64,000 nucleotides of DNA from Mucilaginibacter limnophilus. GTDB lineage: Bacteria > Bacteroidota > Bacteroidia > Sphingobacteriales > Sphingobacteriaceae. This document shows, piece by piece, positions 28,978 through 37,484 of the stretch; position 1 is the first letter of the stretch; each line of letters opens with the position of its first letter. The stretch lies in the NCBI RefSeq assembly GCF_004005815.1, contig NZ_SACK01000003.1, positions 353,796 to 417,795 of the forward strand, given 5' to 3'. The notes below the pieces were generated by a model. That model saw only the letters and a list, made by a program, of their open reading frames with translations, ran no database searches and had not been told where the DNA came from. The translations under genes and the position numbers were made by a program.

Positions 28978-29221
28978 CGTGCACCTCCTTCCGCATTTGC
29001 CCCTGAACGATTAAACCTACACTTATAAAGTGGAGCAGCTCGAGTAGACTATGTGTTTGCTCCGCAGCCAGGTAATCGGAATTATGCATTAATAACGATA
29101 GAAGTGATTCGCTCATACCGGCAAGCTTGTCATCGGCGGTAATAAGGTGCTGTAATTGATCTTGCAGTTGATCCCAGGCCTCGGTACGGGCCAGTGGAGT
29201 TTGATTTTTCTGTGTTCGCAT
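28964..29221 (-). CDS. Small helical phage protein
   Basis: 85 residues, helical and leucine-rich (QLQDQLQHLITADDKLAG, SLLELLHFISVGLIVQG). No domain recognised. Its first codons overlap one copy of the GCGAACACAG repeat, so it may be regulated by whatever binds the repeats upstream. Overlaps the next gene by 14 bp. Confidence 0.6.
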   Translation of the reverse strand: MRTQKNQTPLARTEAWDQLQDQLQHLITADDKLAGMSESLLSLLMHNSDYLAAEQTHSLLELLHFISVGLIVQGQMRKEVHDAIH

Positions 29222-29355
29222 TTTAGAAAAATTAGCGATAATGCCCAGGTCACCGCGAACACAGCCGAGTTAACGGAAGGGTCGCCGGACTTTCACCGGT
29301 ATGCCTGGGTTTATCAAGAAATATTTTTGTTGAGTTACACCTCAACTGTGTTCGC
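29210..29355. repeat. Three copies of GCGAACACAG in the promoter region
   Basis: Exact 10-mers at 29210-29219 (minus), 29255-29264 (plus) and 29346-29355 (minus). Spacing is 45 and 91 bp between starts. The first overlaps the start codon of the 85-residue protein. The set resembles operator sites for a repressor or sites for an excision/integration accessory factor. Confidence 0.55.
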
Positions 29356-29395
29356 ACTACAAACGTGCAAAACATAGTTGAAAAAAACAAATTAA

Positions 29396-29683
29396 TTAAT
29401 CGGATGAACGATCCTTATGGCACTCAATGAAGGTTGTAGTAGTGACTTTAACTCCATTTATCCAGTCTACCTTGGTTTTAGCATTGTTTTTTCTGTATTC
29501 TTCTATATCGTCTTTAGTTTTATCGCAAAATTGAATTGAGCTTTCCGATGTACTGGTTTGCTTTTCAGCAGTGACACGTATAGAATGATGGCACGTCCAG
29601 CAATATTTTAACTTTTTGCAGCTGATAAACTGGCTTGCAGTTATTAATAATGCGCAAACAAAAATTTTCGGTTTTAGAATCAT
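29396..29683 (-). CDS. Small cysteine-containing lipoprotein A
   Basis: 95 residues from ATG 29683 (a TTG at 29689 is the alternative). Signal peptide ends in FISC, a lipobox-like site followed by KK. Then CWTC (a CxxC), a lone Cys (FCDKTKDD) and ECHKD near the end. The same Cys spacing occurs in the neighbouring lipoprotein B, so they are divergent paralogues. Such proteins sit in the outer membrane or periplasm and may be lysogeny-expressed cargo; function unknown. Confidence 0.65.
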   Translation of the reverse strand: MILKPKIFVCALLITASQFISCKKLKYCWTCHHSIRVTAEKQTSTSESSIQFCDKTKDDIEEYRKNNAKTKVDWINGVKVTTTTFIECHKDRSSD

Positions 29684-29748
29684 TGGCAAAGTTTAAGTTT
29701 TAGCTAACGTAAATAGAATACGCGGCAAAAACAAGCCACCATGGCCAG

Positions 29749-29777
29749 CATCGAAGTTTTATGCGATACTGCAGCTA
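29749..29777. repeat. 29-bp element, copy 1 (CATCGAA-N6-TGCGATACTGCAGCTA)
   Basis: Same 7-bp box, same 6-bp spacing and the same 16-bp box are found at 45235-45263, more than 15 kb away. Both copies lie just 3' of a minus-strand accessory gene (3 and 14 bp beyond the stop). Confidence 0.65.
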
Positions 29778-29780
29778 TTA

Positions 29781-30041
29781 TTACTGATCACACTCGGTAT
29801 AATAGTTTTTAGTAATGGTGATCGTGTCCTGTTGAATAACCTCGCTATAGTTGCCGGCGTCGAGCAGCTGGTTAATTTCCTTAACAGACATATTGCACAA
29901 AGCTTTCTCGGAAAACGACCTGATAATAGTTGTGTCATTGCTGGCATGGGTGAAGGTTCTGAACCGGCATTTATAGCACGACGACTTTTTGCAGGAGATT
30001 AGGAAAACTGTTGTTAGAAGTAGTAATAAGTATTTCTTCAT
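29781..30041 (-). CDS. Small cysteine-containing lipoprotein B
   Basis: 86 residues; the signal peptide ends in the lipobox LISC followed by KK. CYKC (CxxC), one Cys near residue 49 (ALCNMSVKEI) and ECDQ at the C-terminus repeat the pattern of lipoprotein A. It follows the tape-measure gene by 33 bp. Small Cys-rich lipoproteins are common in Bacteroidota; in a prophage they could act at the surface in superinfection exclusion, but this is inference. Confidence 0.65.
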   Translation of the reverse strand: MKKYLLLLLTTVFLISCKKSSCYKCRFRTFTHASNDTTIIRSFSEKALCNMSVKEINQLLDAGNYSEVIQQDTITITKNYYTECDQ

Positions 30042-30074
30042 GTGAAGGTTTGATCAATCAAATATACAAAATCA

Positions 30075-32792
30075 TCACATTGTTGCCTGCTGCCTGATTT
30101 TCTCAATTTTCTTTTGCTCCTCTTCCAGGTCAAGCACCGGGAAAGCCCACGGCTTACGCGCAAACTTTTCAAAGTTGTTATTAAGAGCATTAACCGCCGC
30201 AATGAGCTCGCTGTTATCATTTACAAAACTCATTGGTGCCGTTGTCGGATTAGTTGAATTGCTCGAATATCCTGGCGCCTGGATAAACGCACCTTGCCGG
30301 GCCATGGTGATAGCACGGGATACGCTTGATACATTGACGCTGGCGCCGTTGTTATACATGGAGTTGAACATTAACTTATCAATCAGCTCTTTATTATTAC
30401 GATACGCTGCGCCGCTGTAAACAGCGATATATTCATCTCGTTCCATTTCCAGCAACTCCTTGCCGGCTTTGTTGTCATAAACAGATATTCCACCCTGCTC
30501 ATGCGTCGGACCGGTTTGTATGAATGCGCCTTTACGCGCTTTTTTAGTTGCCTTCGGCTCCGGTACATTGTCGGCGCTTTTAATAGCTGCCTGTGCCCTG
30601 GCCATGTTTGCCATCACCGTGACAATTGCCGCCGCTACCCTGATAGCATAATCAATTGGCGTTAATGACGTTTTTGCATTATTTGCTGTAACAGCAGAAA
30701 TAGCAGTTGCTGTATCAATAGCCATTTGAGCTATAGTAAGCGTACGTTGAAACATAATACCCAGCTTACTATTACCCATAGTAACTTCGATCAAGCTTGC
30801 CAGTCCGTTGGTTATTTGAGTAGCATACTCCAGGCGCTTTTCTTCAAGGGCATTTTGTTTATTTACTGAATCCTGCTTATTCTTAATATCGTTTTCGGCT
30901 ATCGCAAGCTTTTGCTTTGATATTTTAGCTTCAATCTCCGCAGTAGAACCGCCAAATTGTTCCTGGTATGTCAACAATGCCTGGTAGTGCATCAATTGTA
31001 GATCCAGTTCTTTTGCCTGAAACTCCTGCTTTATTTGAATGCGCTGCTCTTCAGTAGACGCAAGCTGTAATGCTGCTGCCTGGTCATCGTTCAGTTTGTT
31101 GCCGGCATCATCATAGTAGTTGTTTATGTTGGCTTCGCCTTCGCGGTAAGCACTGGCAATTGCGTTACTGTCTTCTTTATCTTGCTGCTGATTGTTCTTT
31201 TCCTCTGCCTGTATCTTCTCCTGTTTTTTTAAGCCAGGGAGATTTTTGATCATGCTACCGATCTCTTTCTTGTCAGACGCGCTGGCATGCGGATCTTTGG
31301 CAAGCTTTTGAAGTTTTTCAAGCAATTTTTTGTACTTGTCATCAATCACTGCAAGCTGAGCGTCCAGTTCATCAATCGTGCCTTTTTGCGCGACAGCTGC
31401 CAGCGCTGTGTAAGAACTGCGGATCGATTCTAATTCCGATTCATACTGACCAAGTGATTGCTGATATTTTTTTGCTGCCTCTTTCCTGTCTGCCTCTTCT
31501 TTAAGCCGCTCCTGCTCCCGTTTGCGTACCTCAGCAGCCGCTTTCTGTTTACGATCAGCGTCAACAGCCTCAACAAAAGCCTGCTCACGATGCAATGTTA
31601 ATTCAAGGTCGTGCTGTTCATTTTCAATATACTCCCGCTCTTCGCCAGTTCCGCGTTGCAAACGTATCACCTTGTAGCGAGCATCAAGCCTGGCCAGTTG
31701 CTGTTCGATATCATTGATCCTTAGCCTTGTACCTTCATATATTGCAAGCTGCTCCTGTTGATTATGCTTGTTAAAACTTTTGAGTGCAGTTTCCGCATAA
31801 TTATCCGCGTCCTCTTTCATGCGTTGATCAGCACTTTTTACAGCATCCACAAGCATGTTAAGGTGATCATTTAACGCGCTGACAGCAGATTGAAGCCAGC
31901 CGCCGGTTCGTGAACCTAACGTACTCAACAGTCGGTCCCAATTGTCGCTTATATTGGCGATACCTCCACCTACCGTTTTTGACATTTTTTCCATGCCGCC
32001 GGCGACACCATCCATCTTACCAAAAGTGAGTATGGCGTTTTTAATCGCTTCTTCGCTGTTTTGTACTTCTAACGTGATTCCCTTAAATGATAGTTTAACT
32101 GTATCGCCATCCTTTTGAGCACGGATACCGAATTCTTTCATGCGTTCAAATTCACCGGTGGTTGCGTCAAGAATAGCTTCCGCAAGTTGATCAAATGTTT
32201 TTCCTTGTGAGGCTGCCAGATCTCCCATTTCCCGCATTTCATCCATAGATGGAATAATACCACGGTTCACAAACTTGACATAGGCGCTTGTTAGCTCTTC
32301 CAGGCTGAACGGGGTTTCAGCGGCAAATTTTTGCAAGTTATTTAATGCACGGCGACTGCTGCCGGCATCACCTAATGCGTTGGTTAGCACTGCATCAAAT
32401 TTTTCAAATACAGTGTAAGTTTGGATCACTGAACTTATAAGTGACTTTAACGCACCAACTCCTGCCATGATACCATTGGCCATTAGCGTACCTAAAGCTA
32501 CATTTCCCGCGAGTCCATTTATTTCCATAAAGCCTCTTCGAAAATCAGCGAAAAAGCTTTTCTGCTCATTGGCATTACGATCCACTTCAAGCCGGTATTC
32601 ACGTGCGGCATTTGTGAGGGCCCGCTGCTGGTTAGTCAGCTCTCTATATCGCGCAGGATCTTCTTCCTCACGTAGCCTTCGCCTGGCGGCTCGAACGCCG
32701 TTTAAGGCAACAGCTATCTCGTCGGCACTTGCACGTGCACGCTGACCATTTATGACGAGGTTTATTACACTTTGTTGATCTAATCCAGCCAT
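30075..32792 (-). CDS. Tail tape-measure protein
   Basis: 905 residues. The N-terminal third carries the tape-measure core motif (FEKFDAVLTNALG, LQKFAAETPFSLEELTSAYVKFVNRG, GDLAASQGKTFDQLAEAI, TTGEFERMKEFGI). A long coiled-coil middle (residues about 330-690, rich in Glu/Gln/Lys) follows, and hydrophobic segments lie near residues 92-122 and 690-750. It sets tail length and leads DNA ejection. At 905 residues the tail would be roughly 130 nm by the usual 1.5 Angstrom per residue rule (estimate). Start ATG overlaps the previous gene's stop by 1 bp. Confidence 0.93.
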   Translation of the reverse strand: MAGLDQQSVINLVINGQRARASADEIAVALNGVRAARRRLREEEDPARYRELTNQQRALTNAAREYRLEVDRNANEQKSFFADFRRGFMEINGLAGNVALGTLMANGIMAGVGALKSLISSVIQTYTVFEKFDAVLTNALGDAGSSRRALNNLQKFAAETPFSLEELTSAYVKFVNRGIIPSMDEMREMGDLAASQGKTFDQLAEAILDATTGEFERMKEFGIRAQKDGDTVKLSFKGITLEVQNSEEAIKNAILTFGKMDGVAGGMEKMSKTVGGGIANISDNWDRLLSTLGSRTGGWLQSAVSALNDHLNMLVDAVKSADQRMKEDADNYAETALKSFNKHNQQEQLAIYEGTRLRINDIEQQLARLDARYKVIRLQRGTGEEREYIENEQHDLELTLHREQAFVEAVDADRKQKAAAEVRKREQERLKEEADRKEAAKKYQQSLGQYESELESIRSSYTALAAVAQKGTIDELDAQLAVIDDKYKKLLEKLQKLAKDPHASASDKKEIGSMIKNLPGLKKQEKIQAEEKNNQQQDKEDSNAIASAYREGEANINNYYDDAGNKLNDDQAAALQLASTEEQRIQIKQEFQAKELDLQLMHYQALLTYQEQFGGSTAEIEAKISKQKLAIAENDIKNKQDSVNKQNALEEKRLEYATQITNGLASLIEVTMGNSKLGIMFQRTLTIAQMAIDTATAISAVTANNAKTSLTPIDYAIRVAAAIVTVMANMARAQAAIKSADNVPEPKATKKARKGAFIQTGPTHEQGGISVYDNKAGKELLEMERDEYIAVYSGAAYRNNKELIDKLMFNSMYNNGASVNVSSVSRAITMARQGAFIQAPGYSSNSTNPTTAPMSFVNDNSELIAAVNALNNNFEKFARKPWAFPVLDLEEEQKKIEKIRQQATM

Positions 32793-33214
32793 TATAATTC
32801 CATTGATATATCGCCTGATAACCCTTCAGTAATTTGAGGCATGACGACTTTGTTAAAATGAAGGGCATACAGTTCGATGAACCGTTTGACCTGCGAATAA
32901 TATGTTTTTGAGAACCACGGCGCCTTTTTCCGCTTGTTATCCCTGCTACGGTACTGGCCAAGGTTAACACCGCGACCGACGCGCATGTCGCGGAACCGAC
33001 CATACTGCAGCATTTTTGTAATTACCTTTTGCGCATCGCCGTTATTTGCGATAACCTGTGTTTGTATGCTCTTCCATAGGGGGCCATCAAGCTCACCAAT
33101 GTCATATTTATCCAGGGCCTGCAGTAATTTGTCCCAGGCAACCTGAGCCCATTCTTTCGCAAACTGCTCGGTGTTGAGATCGATCCGGAAAGGTGCATCG
33201 GTATTGTTAGCCAT
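32792..33214 (-). CDS. Small tail-associated protein
   Basis: 140 residues, basic, with helix-rich ends (FAKEWAQVAWDKLLQALDKYDIG, YSQVKRFIELYALHFNKVVMPQ). No domain recognised. Its stop overlaps the tape-measure start, and it lies 2 bp after a large tail protein. By position it could be a tail chaperone or assembly protein, but without a -1 frameshift signature. Confidence 0.6.
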   Translation of the reverse strand: MANNTDAPFRIDLNTEQFAKEWAQVAWDKLLQALDKYDIGELDGPLWKSIQTQVIANNGDAQKVITKMLQYGRFRDMRVGRGVNLGQYRSRDNKRKKAPWFSKTYYSQVKRFIELYALHFNKVVMPQITEGLSGDISMEL

Positions 33215-33216
33215 GG

Positions 33217-35262
33217 TTAATAATAAATCATGTAATAGTTGTAGTACCTGGTAAGCCTTGAATTGCGCGGAAGGATCACGTAGTGGTAATCATTCTCCTG
33301 CTGGAAATTATAGCGGATCCCTTCGTTAGTTTCCAGGATGCGCGGCTTGCCACTATACACTTTTATCTTCAGGTCGGCCAACTCGTGCTGTTGCAAAGGC
33401 AAGCCGGATATCGCCTTTATAATGATAGCGCTGCCGCCGGTTCCTTTGGGAGTAGTCGATATCTTGATGGTGTCTTCATTGTAAACCGGCCGCGTCGTAT
33501 CTGAATAGGTTGTTACCGCGCCAACCTTCACATCGGTAATGCCGTGCAGGTCTGGATCAAAATATGCTTTGATATACATCCCCTTTGGCACCAGGTTATT
33601 TTCATCGGTGTTTAAAACATCGTTTGCGTCCGCTACTTCAGCTACAGTTACGTTTGTTTTATAATCAAAACCAATTGCCTTGGCGTAGATCTTTGTCAAT
33701 ACCCTGTCTGTCGAATTATTATACGACAGTTGAAATTTTTGCTGGATCAACTCTATAGTATTAAGTCCGTCTGTGCGGAAGTAATACTTATCAGTTGTTT
33801 TATACGATGCCAAAATACTTGGCGGTATTGCTGCCGGTATTCTTAACGGTTTTGCATCGTTCATGAACCGGTAGTACATTTCGTCATCCTTATCAAGCGG
33901 CATATTAGTTACGCTCGGCAGGTCATAGCCGGTATCTCCGATCGGCTTGAAACCCTCATATTTTAATAATCGCAGCGGCCAAGTGTTTATCGAAGTCGGA
34001 TCATTTACATCTTCATAGTGTATGCCGTTCGCATAATCTACCCGTTCGTTTTCGGGAAGGTTCATATTTGCATTTGGTATGCCGTAAGCAAACAAAAACC
34101 AATTCAACGTGCCTTGCTTAACAAAGGGCTGCCGCAACGCAACATCACCATAGAAGTTCTCGAACATATTGGTCGTGGTGCATTCAAGTTCCACTTCCGT
34201 TTTTCCATCGCCTATTATCAACTTTTCATTTGGCGGACGCTGGCTACCAAATTCAGTTTCCATCAGCATGGCATCATCCTGCTCATCAGGTTTAAGCCAT
34301 ACCGTGTATCCCCGCTCTTCAGGTATTTCTTGTTCTATACCTTTAAGAATGTAAGGTGTCAGATCAATGCCGTCCTTCCGGTTGTAGATGCTTTTGAAAG
34401 TTTCTACTGTAAGTGTGTTTGTACTTAAATTAAAGTCAAGTGCCAGATGCAACCGTTCCCTGATTTGCTTAAAAAATTCGGAAATCAGCATGTTCGGCAT
34501 ATAGGCCGGCCACGGAAATCGCACCGGCTCTGTATCAGAACGCCTGGTGTAAATGCATATTCTGTCGATATCCGGATCAGTAAAGAATTCACCGGCAACC
34601 TGTAGCCCCAAAAATTCGGCAACTTTCTTTACTATATACTTCAACTTAAAGAAAGGACTTTGCGCGTAATTCCAGGCGTAGGGGTTACTAATATAATCCG
34701 GACGTCTTGCTACAAATTTGTGCGTCGCATAGTTCCAATAATTTATAGAAGGATAGGAAAACGTTGGGGTTTCTTCAACGCCACCAAAGACCGAATTCCA
34801 TATCGGCAGGTAGAAATAATTATAACTTTCAGGATGCTCAACCGTGTCAAGCATGAGCGCCTCCATTGCATCCTCGGTATTAATGTTGTAATCACCGTCA
34901 TCGCCGCGGATCTCTGTAAGCCTGGTTGTTTTAATAAGTGTAGAAAGCGCCGTTACATTAGGCTCGAGGTTGCACTCAAAACCGTCAGTATCTACACGGT
35001 ACCGGATGTTGCCGGTAACCATTAAAAATTCATCAGCATATAACTTCGCCGGCATAGTATAACTGCTTGTACTTGCTTCAACCAGGTGCGACAGATTAAA
35101 GAACACCAGGTTATTTTCTGTAAAAGGCGCCTTGAATGAATAGCCGACATCCGCGAGCAACTTATCCGCGTCATTAAAAAGCGGGTTGATCTTCTCAATG
35201 GTAACGGATACATCAGGCGTTAGCTGCAGCACCAGGCCGGCGTTGTTAACTATACGGATCAT
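33217..35262 (-). CDS. Large tail/baseplate protein
   Basis: 681 residues, mostly beta with many aromatic residues and repeats of DxxxY type segments. The start (IRIVNNAGLVLQLTPDVSVTIEKINPLFND) and the mid-part (NMLISEFFKQIRERLHLALDFNLSTNTLTVETFK) are like large Bacteroidota phage tail proteins of unknown function. It lies between a SGNH-domain protein and a small tail protein. Likely part of the tail tip or hub; not assigned to a named family. Confidence 0.6.
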   Translation of the reverse strand: MIRIVNNAGLVLQLTPDVSVTIEKINPLFNDADKLLADVGYSFKAPFTENNLVFFNLSHLVEASTSSYTMPAKLYADEFLMVTGNIRYRVDTDGFECNLEPNVTALSTLIKTTRLTEIRGDDGDYNINTEDAMEALMLDTVEHPESYNYFYLPIWNSVFGGVEETPTFSYPSINYWNYATHKFVARRPDYISNPYAWNYAQSPFFKLKYIVKKVAEFLGLQVAGEFFTDPDIDRICIYTRRSDTEPVRFPWPAYMPNMLISEFFKQIRERLHLALDFNLSTNTLTVETFKSIYNRKDGIDLTPYILKGIEQEIPEERGYTVWLKPDEQDDAMLMETEFGSQRPPNEKLIIGDGKTEVELECTTTNMFENFYGDVALRQPFVKQGTLNWFLFAYGIPNANMNLPENERVDYANGIHYEDVNDPTSINTWPLRLLKYEGFKPIGDTGYDLPSVTNMPLDKDDEMYYRFMNDAKPLRIPAAIPPSILASYKTTDKYYFRTDGLNTIELIQQKFQLSYNNSTDRVLTKIYAKAIGFDYKTNVTVAEVADANDVLNTDENNLVPKGMYIKAYFDPDLHGITDVKVGAVTTYSDTTRPVYNEDTIKISTTPKGTGGSAIIIKAISGLPLQQHELADLKIKVYSGKPRILETNEGIRYNFQQENDYHYVILPRNSRLTRYYNYYMIYY

Positions 35263-35364
35263 TTTTATGGTACTGTTTCGATTTTAAAAGCTATCTATCT
35301 TGATTATGAACTCAGGCGCCGAGATAAAACAAGGCCTGGTCGCTTAGATTATTTACGTTATGAG

Positions 35365-37482
35365 TTACAGCTTGCTTTTTTCCTTATAGTTATACGTGTA
35401 ACCATGTCCGCTACACACCATCCAGTTGCCTAATGGCAACGCAGCGCTTATACGCTCCAACGCGTCTAAAAAGACAGAACTATAGGAGTTATTATACAAC
35501 ATTAATTGAGGGTCGGCAACTTCGTTATCAAGCGCGATCAGGTTATTTGTGCCCATATAGAACAAAAACAAGTCCCCTGCAACCGGTGTATAAGTAGCCA
35601 TATAAGTTAAAAACCTGTCCAATATATGCTCTATACGGGCGCCTCCTATTGCTAAATTTACACGCGTCGAGCCTAAGGTTTGGCTTATCCTTGTCGGATA
35701 CACCGCATTTGTACCGGCGGTAAAGCTATCGCCATTAAATATGATGCGTGGTGGCTTTCCAAACATTACGTTTATGCGCGAGGCAATAATATCACCTATT
35801 ATGTTATAGACTGCCGTAGTAGGATGCAGGTTATCAAAAGTGGCCGAAGTCGGTATCTCATTACTTAAGTAGGCCAATATATCCACATAGGTATAGACGC
35901 TTAAAGTGTCCGAGGATGTTAGTCCTGAATTAACCCAGGATGCGCTCACCTGTAACGTCACGCCTATGTTGCCAGTGTTATTTTGCACTAAGGCACATGT
36001 TACAACCAGGCCATTGATTGCGCTAACCCTGTAAACGTCGAAATTTGTTTTCGTTCCAACGCAAATGAGTATTCCAACCGTAATGAGTGAAACATTAGTT
36101 ACAGAAATATCCACGCTGCCGTAAAGAGCAGGAACCGTGAAAGGTGCGGACACTTTCATGTTTCCAAAATCGTAACGGTTATTAATACCTGCGTTTACGT
36201 TTATCCATTGCTGCGGATATTGTTGCGCTAATTTATTGTTTAGCGCAGTCATGGCTTCATATGACGCATTGCCCTTGCCTATTGCAAAAGTGTTTGTTGC
36301 AATGGCAGTGTTCATCGGCGATAACTTATAAACCGTACTTAAATCGGTAGTGTTAAGCGTATCGCGCGTCACATGCAGGTAAAGCGCTCCTACGGGCACT
36401 TTTATAAGCTTATCAATAAACTTACCACCCGCAATATTTACTGTTGCATCACCCAACTCTACAACCGCGCTTGACACTGGTGTTGAGGATGTTGAAAATG
36501 CGTATATTCTTGACGAGTTACCCTTAGCAGCTCCGCGTATCCGATAAAGGTCACCTGCTTTCACCTCGTACACATAGATATGATAACCGGCAAGCGAAAA
36601 GCCACCTCCTGCCGCACCTAAATAAGTATTGTTGATTATTGATAGTGGCGTGAATTCAGCGTTTAAAACTTCGTTTGTATTGCGCTTATACAGTATGTCT
36701 TTGTCCAATATGTTGGATGTCCATTCAGATAAGGCAGCGCTTCCTGTATCAATCTTATAGCAAATCGCTAAAAAATATGTCTCATTGCTAACTATGTACG
36801 TCGCGTCTATTGTAGAAGGCGTGGTGTTGGAATTGCTAAGTTTTATAAGCTCTTTTCTATTTGCAGGTAAAAATGCTGTATAGCTATCATAGACGGCAGC
36901 TATATAAGTGTTGGAACCTGTGCTTGATGCAACAATTCTTAAGCTGTAAATATCCTTTAGCGAATAAACAAAGGTTTTGAACTGCGCACTCGCTGTATAC
37001 CCGGCTGCGTTTATATAGCCATCATAAGTAGCTACCAGCCTTTCGGCGGTAACAGATGAATCCTGCGAAGGCAGTAGTAACGGCGCTTCATCTAATAGCG
37101 CAGCGAGATTGTCAACTTGTGCTTTAACTGGATCGAATTCAGTTTTTTGCGTATAGTCGGTTAGGACGGGGGCATCCACCAGTAACCATTTCGCTTCCCA
37201 AGCGGTTGCATTCCTGATAAAATAAGGCTGGCTGACATATTGGGTTCCAACTTTGGCAGGGATCGATAAATTATCGAAGTAAGTGTAAGGCCCTGTGTTT
37301 GGTTTAACATCCCAACGATCACCTACCTTAATAGCGCCTATTGTTGCCGGATTTGTAGTTACTATAGCCGGGCCTTTATTACTATTTGTTACTTGTTCAA
37401 AGCCTGCTAACACCTCCTCTTTACTTAGGGTTTCGTTTTTTTCATAAAAGAACTTTTTCAGTTCGTCAATAGTACCAGTCAT
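35365..37482 (-). CDS. Tail fibre-like protein with truncated SGNH hydrolase domain
   Basis: 705 residues. Residues 1-150 are helical and beta segments (IDELKKFFYEKNETLSKEEVL). The long middle is beta-strand rich like tail spikes. The last 140 residues begin an SGNH/GDSL hydrolase: block I GDSFTAG, a conserved Gly (IGGARIEH) and GTNN where block III normally reads GxND. The polypeptide then ends at WMVCSGHGYTYNYKEK without the C-terminal DxxH block. The 102 bp to the next gene do not restore it in any frame. It may bind or deacetylate surface glycans; hydrolase activity is doubtful. Confidence 0.7.
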   Translation of the reverse strand: MTGTIDELKKFFYEKNETLSKEEVLAGFEQVTNSNKGPAIVTTNPATIGAIKVGDRWDVKPNTGPYTYFDNLSIPAKVGTQYVSQPYFIRNATAWEAKWLLVDAPVLTDYTQKTEFDPVKAQVDNLAALLDEAPLLLPSQDSSVTAERLVATYDGYINAAGYTASAQFKTFVYSLKDIYSLRIVASSTGSNTYIAAVYDSYTAFLPANRKELIKLSNSNTTPSTIDATYIVSNETYFLAICYKIDTGSAALSEWTSNILDKDILYKRNTNEVLNAEFTPLSIINNTYLGAAGGGFSLAGYHIYVYEVKAGDLYRIRGAAKGNSSRIYAFSTSSTPVSSAVVELGDATVNIAGGKFIDKLIKVPVGALYLHVTRDTLNTTDLSTVYKLSPMNTAIATNTFAIGKGNASYEAMTALNNKLAQQYPQQWINVNAGINNRYDFGNMKVSAPFTVPALYGSVDISVTNVSLITVGILICVGTKTNFDVYRVSAINGLVVTCALVQNNTGNIGVTLQVSASWVNSGLTSSDTLSVYTYVDILAYLSNEIPTSATFDNLHPTTAVYNIIGDIIASRINVMFGKPPRIIFNGDSFTAGTNAVYPTRISQTLGSTRVNLAIGGARIEHILDRFLTYMATYTPVAGDLFLFYMGTNNLIALDNEVADPQLMLYNNSYSSVFLDALERISAALPLGNWMVCSGHGYTYNYKEKSKL

Positions 37483-37484
37483 AT

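Noticed and set aside
34650..34665. AAAGGAC (also near 40970) resembling the late motif core
   Set aside because: Seven-base matches within coding regions with no flanking TTGTATT; expected by chance.
35263..35364. Missing C-terminus of the SGNH domain by a simple frameshift
   Set aside because: No frame in these 102 bp codes for a DxxH block, so a one-base sequencing error does not explain the truncation.
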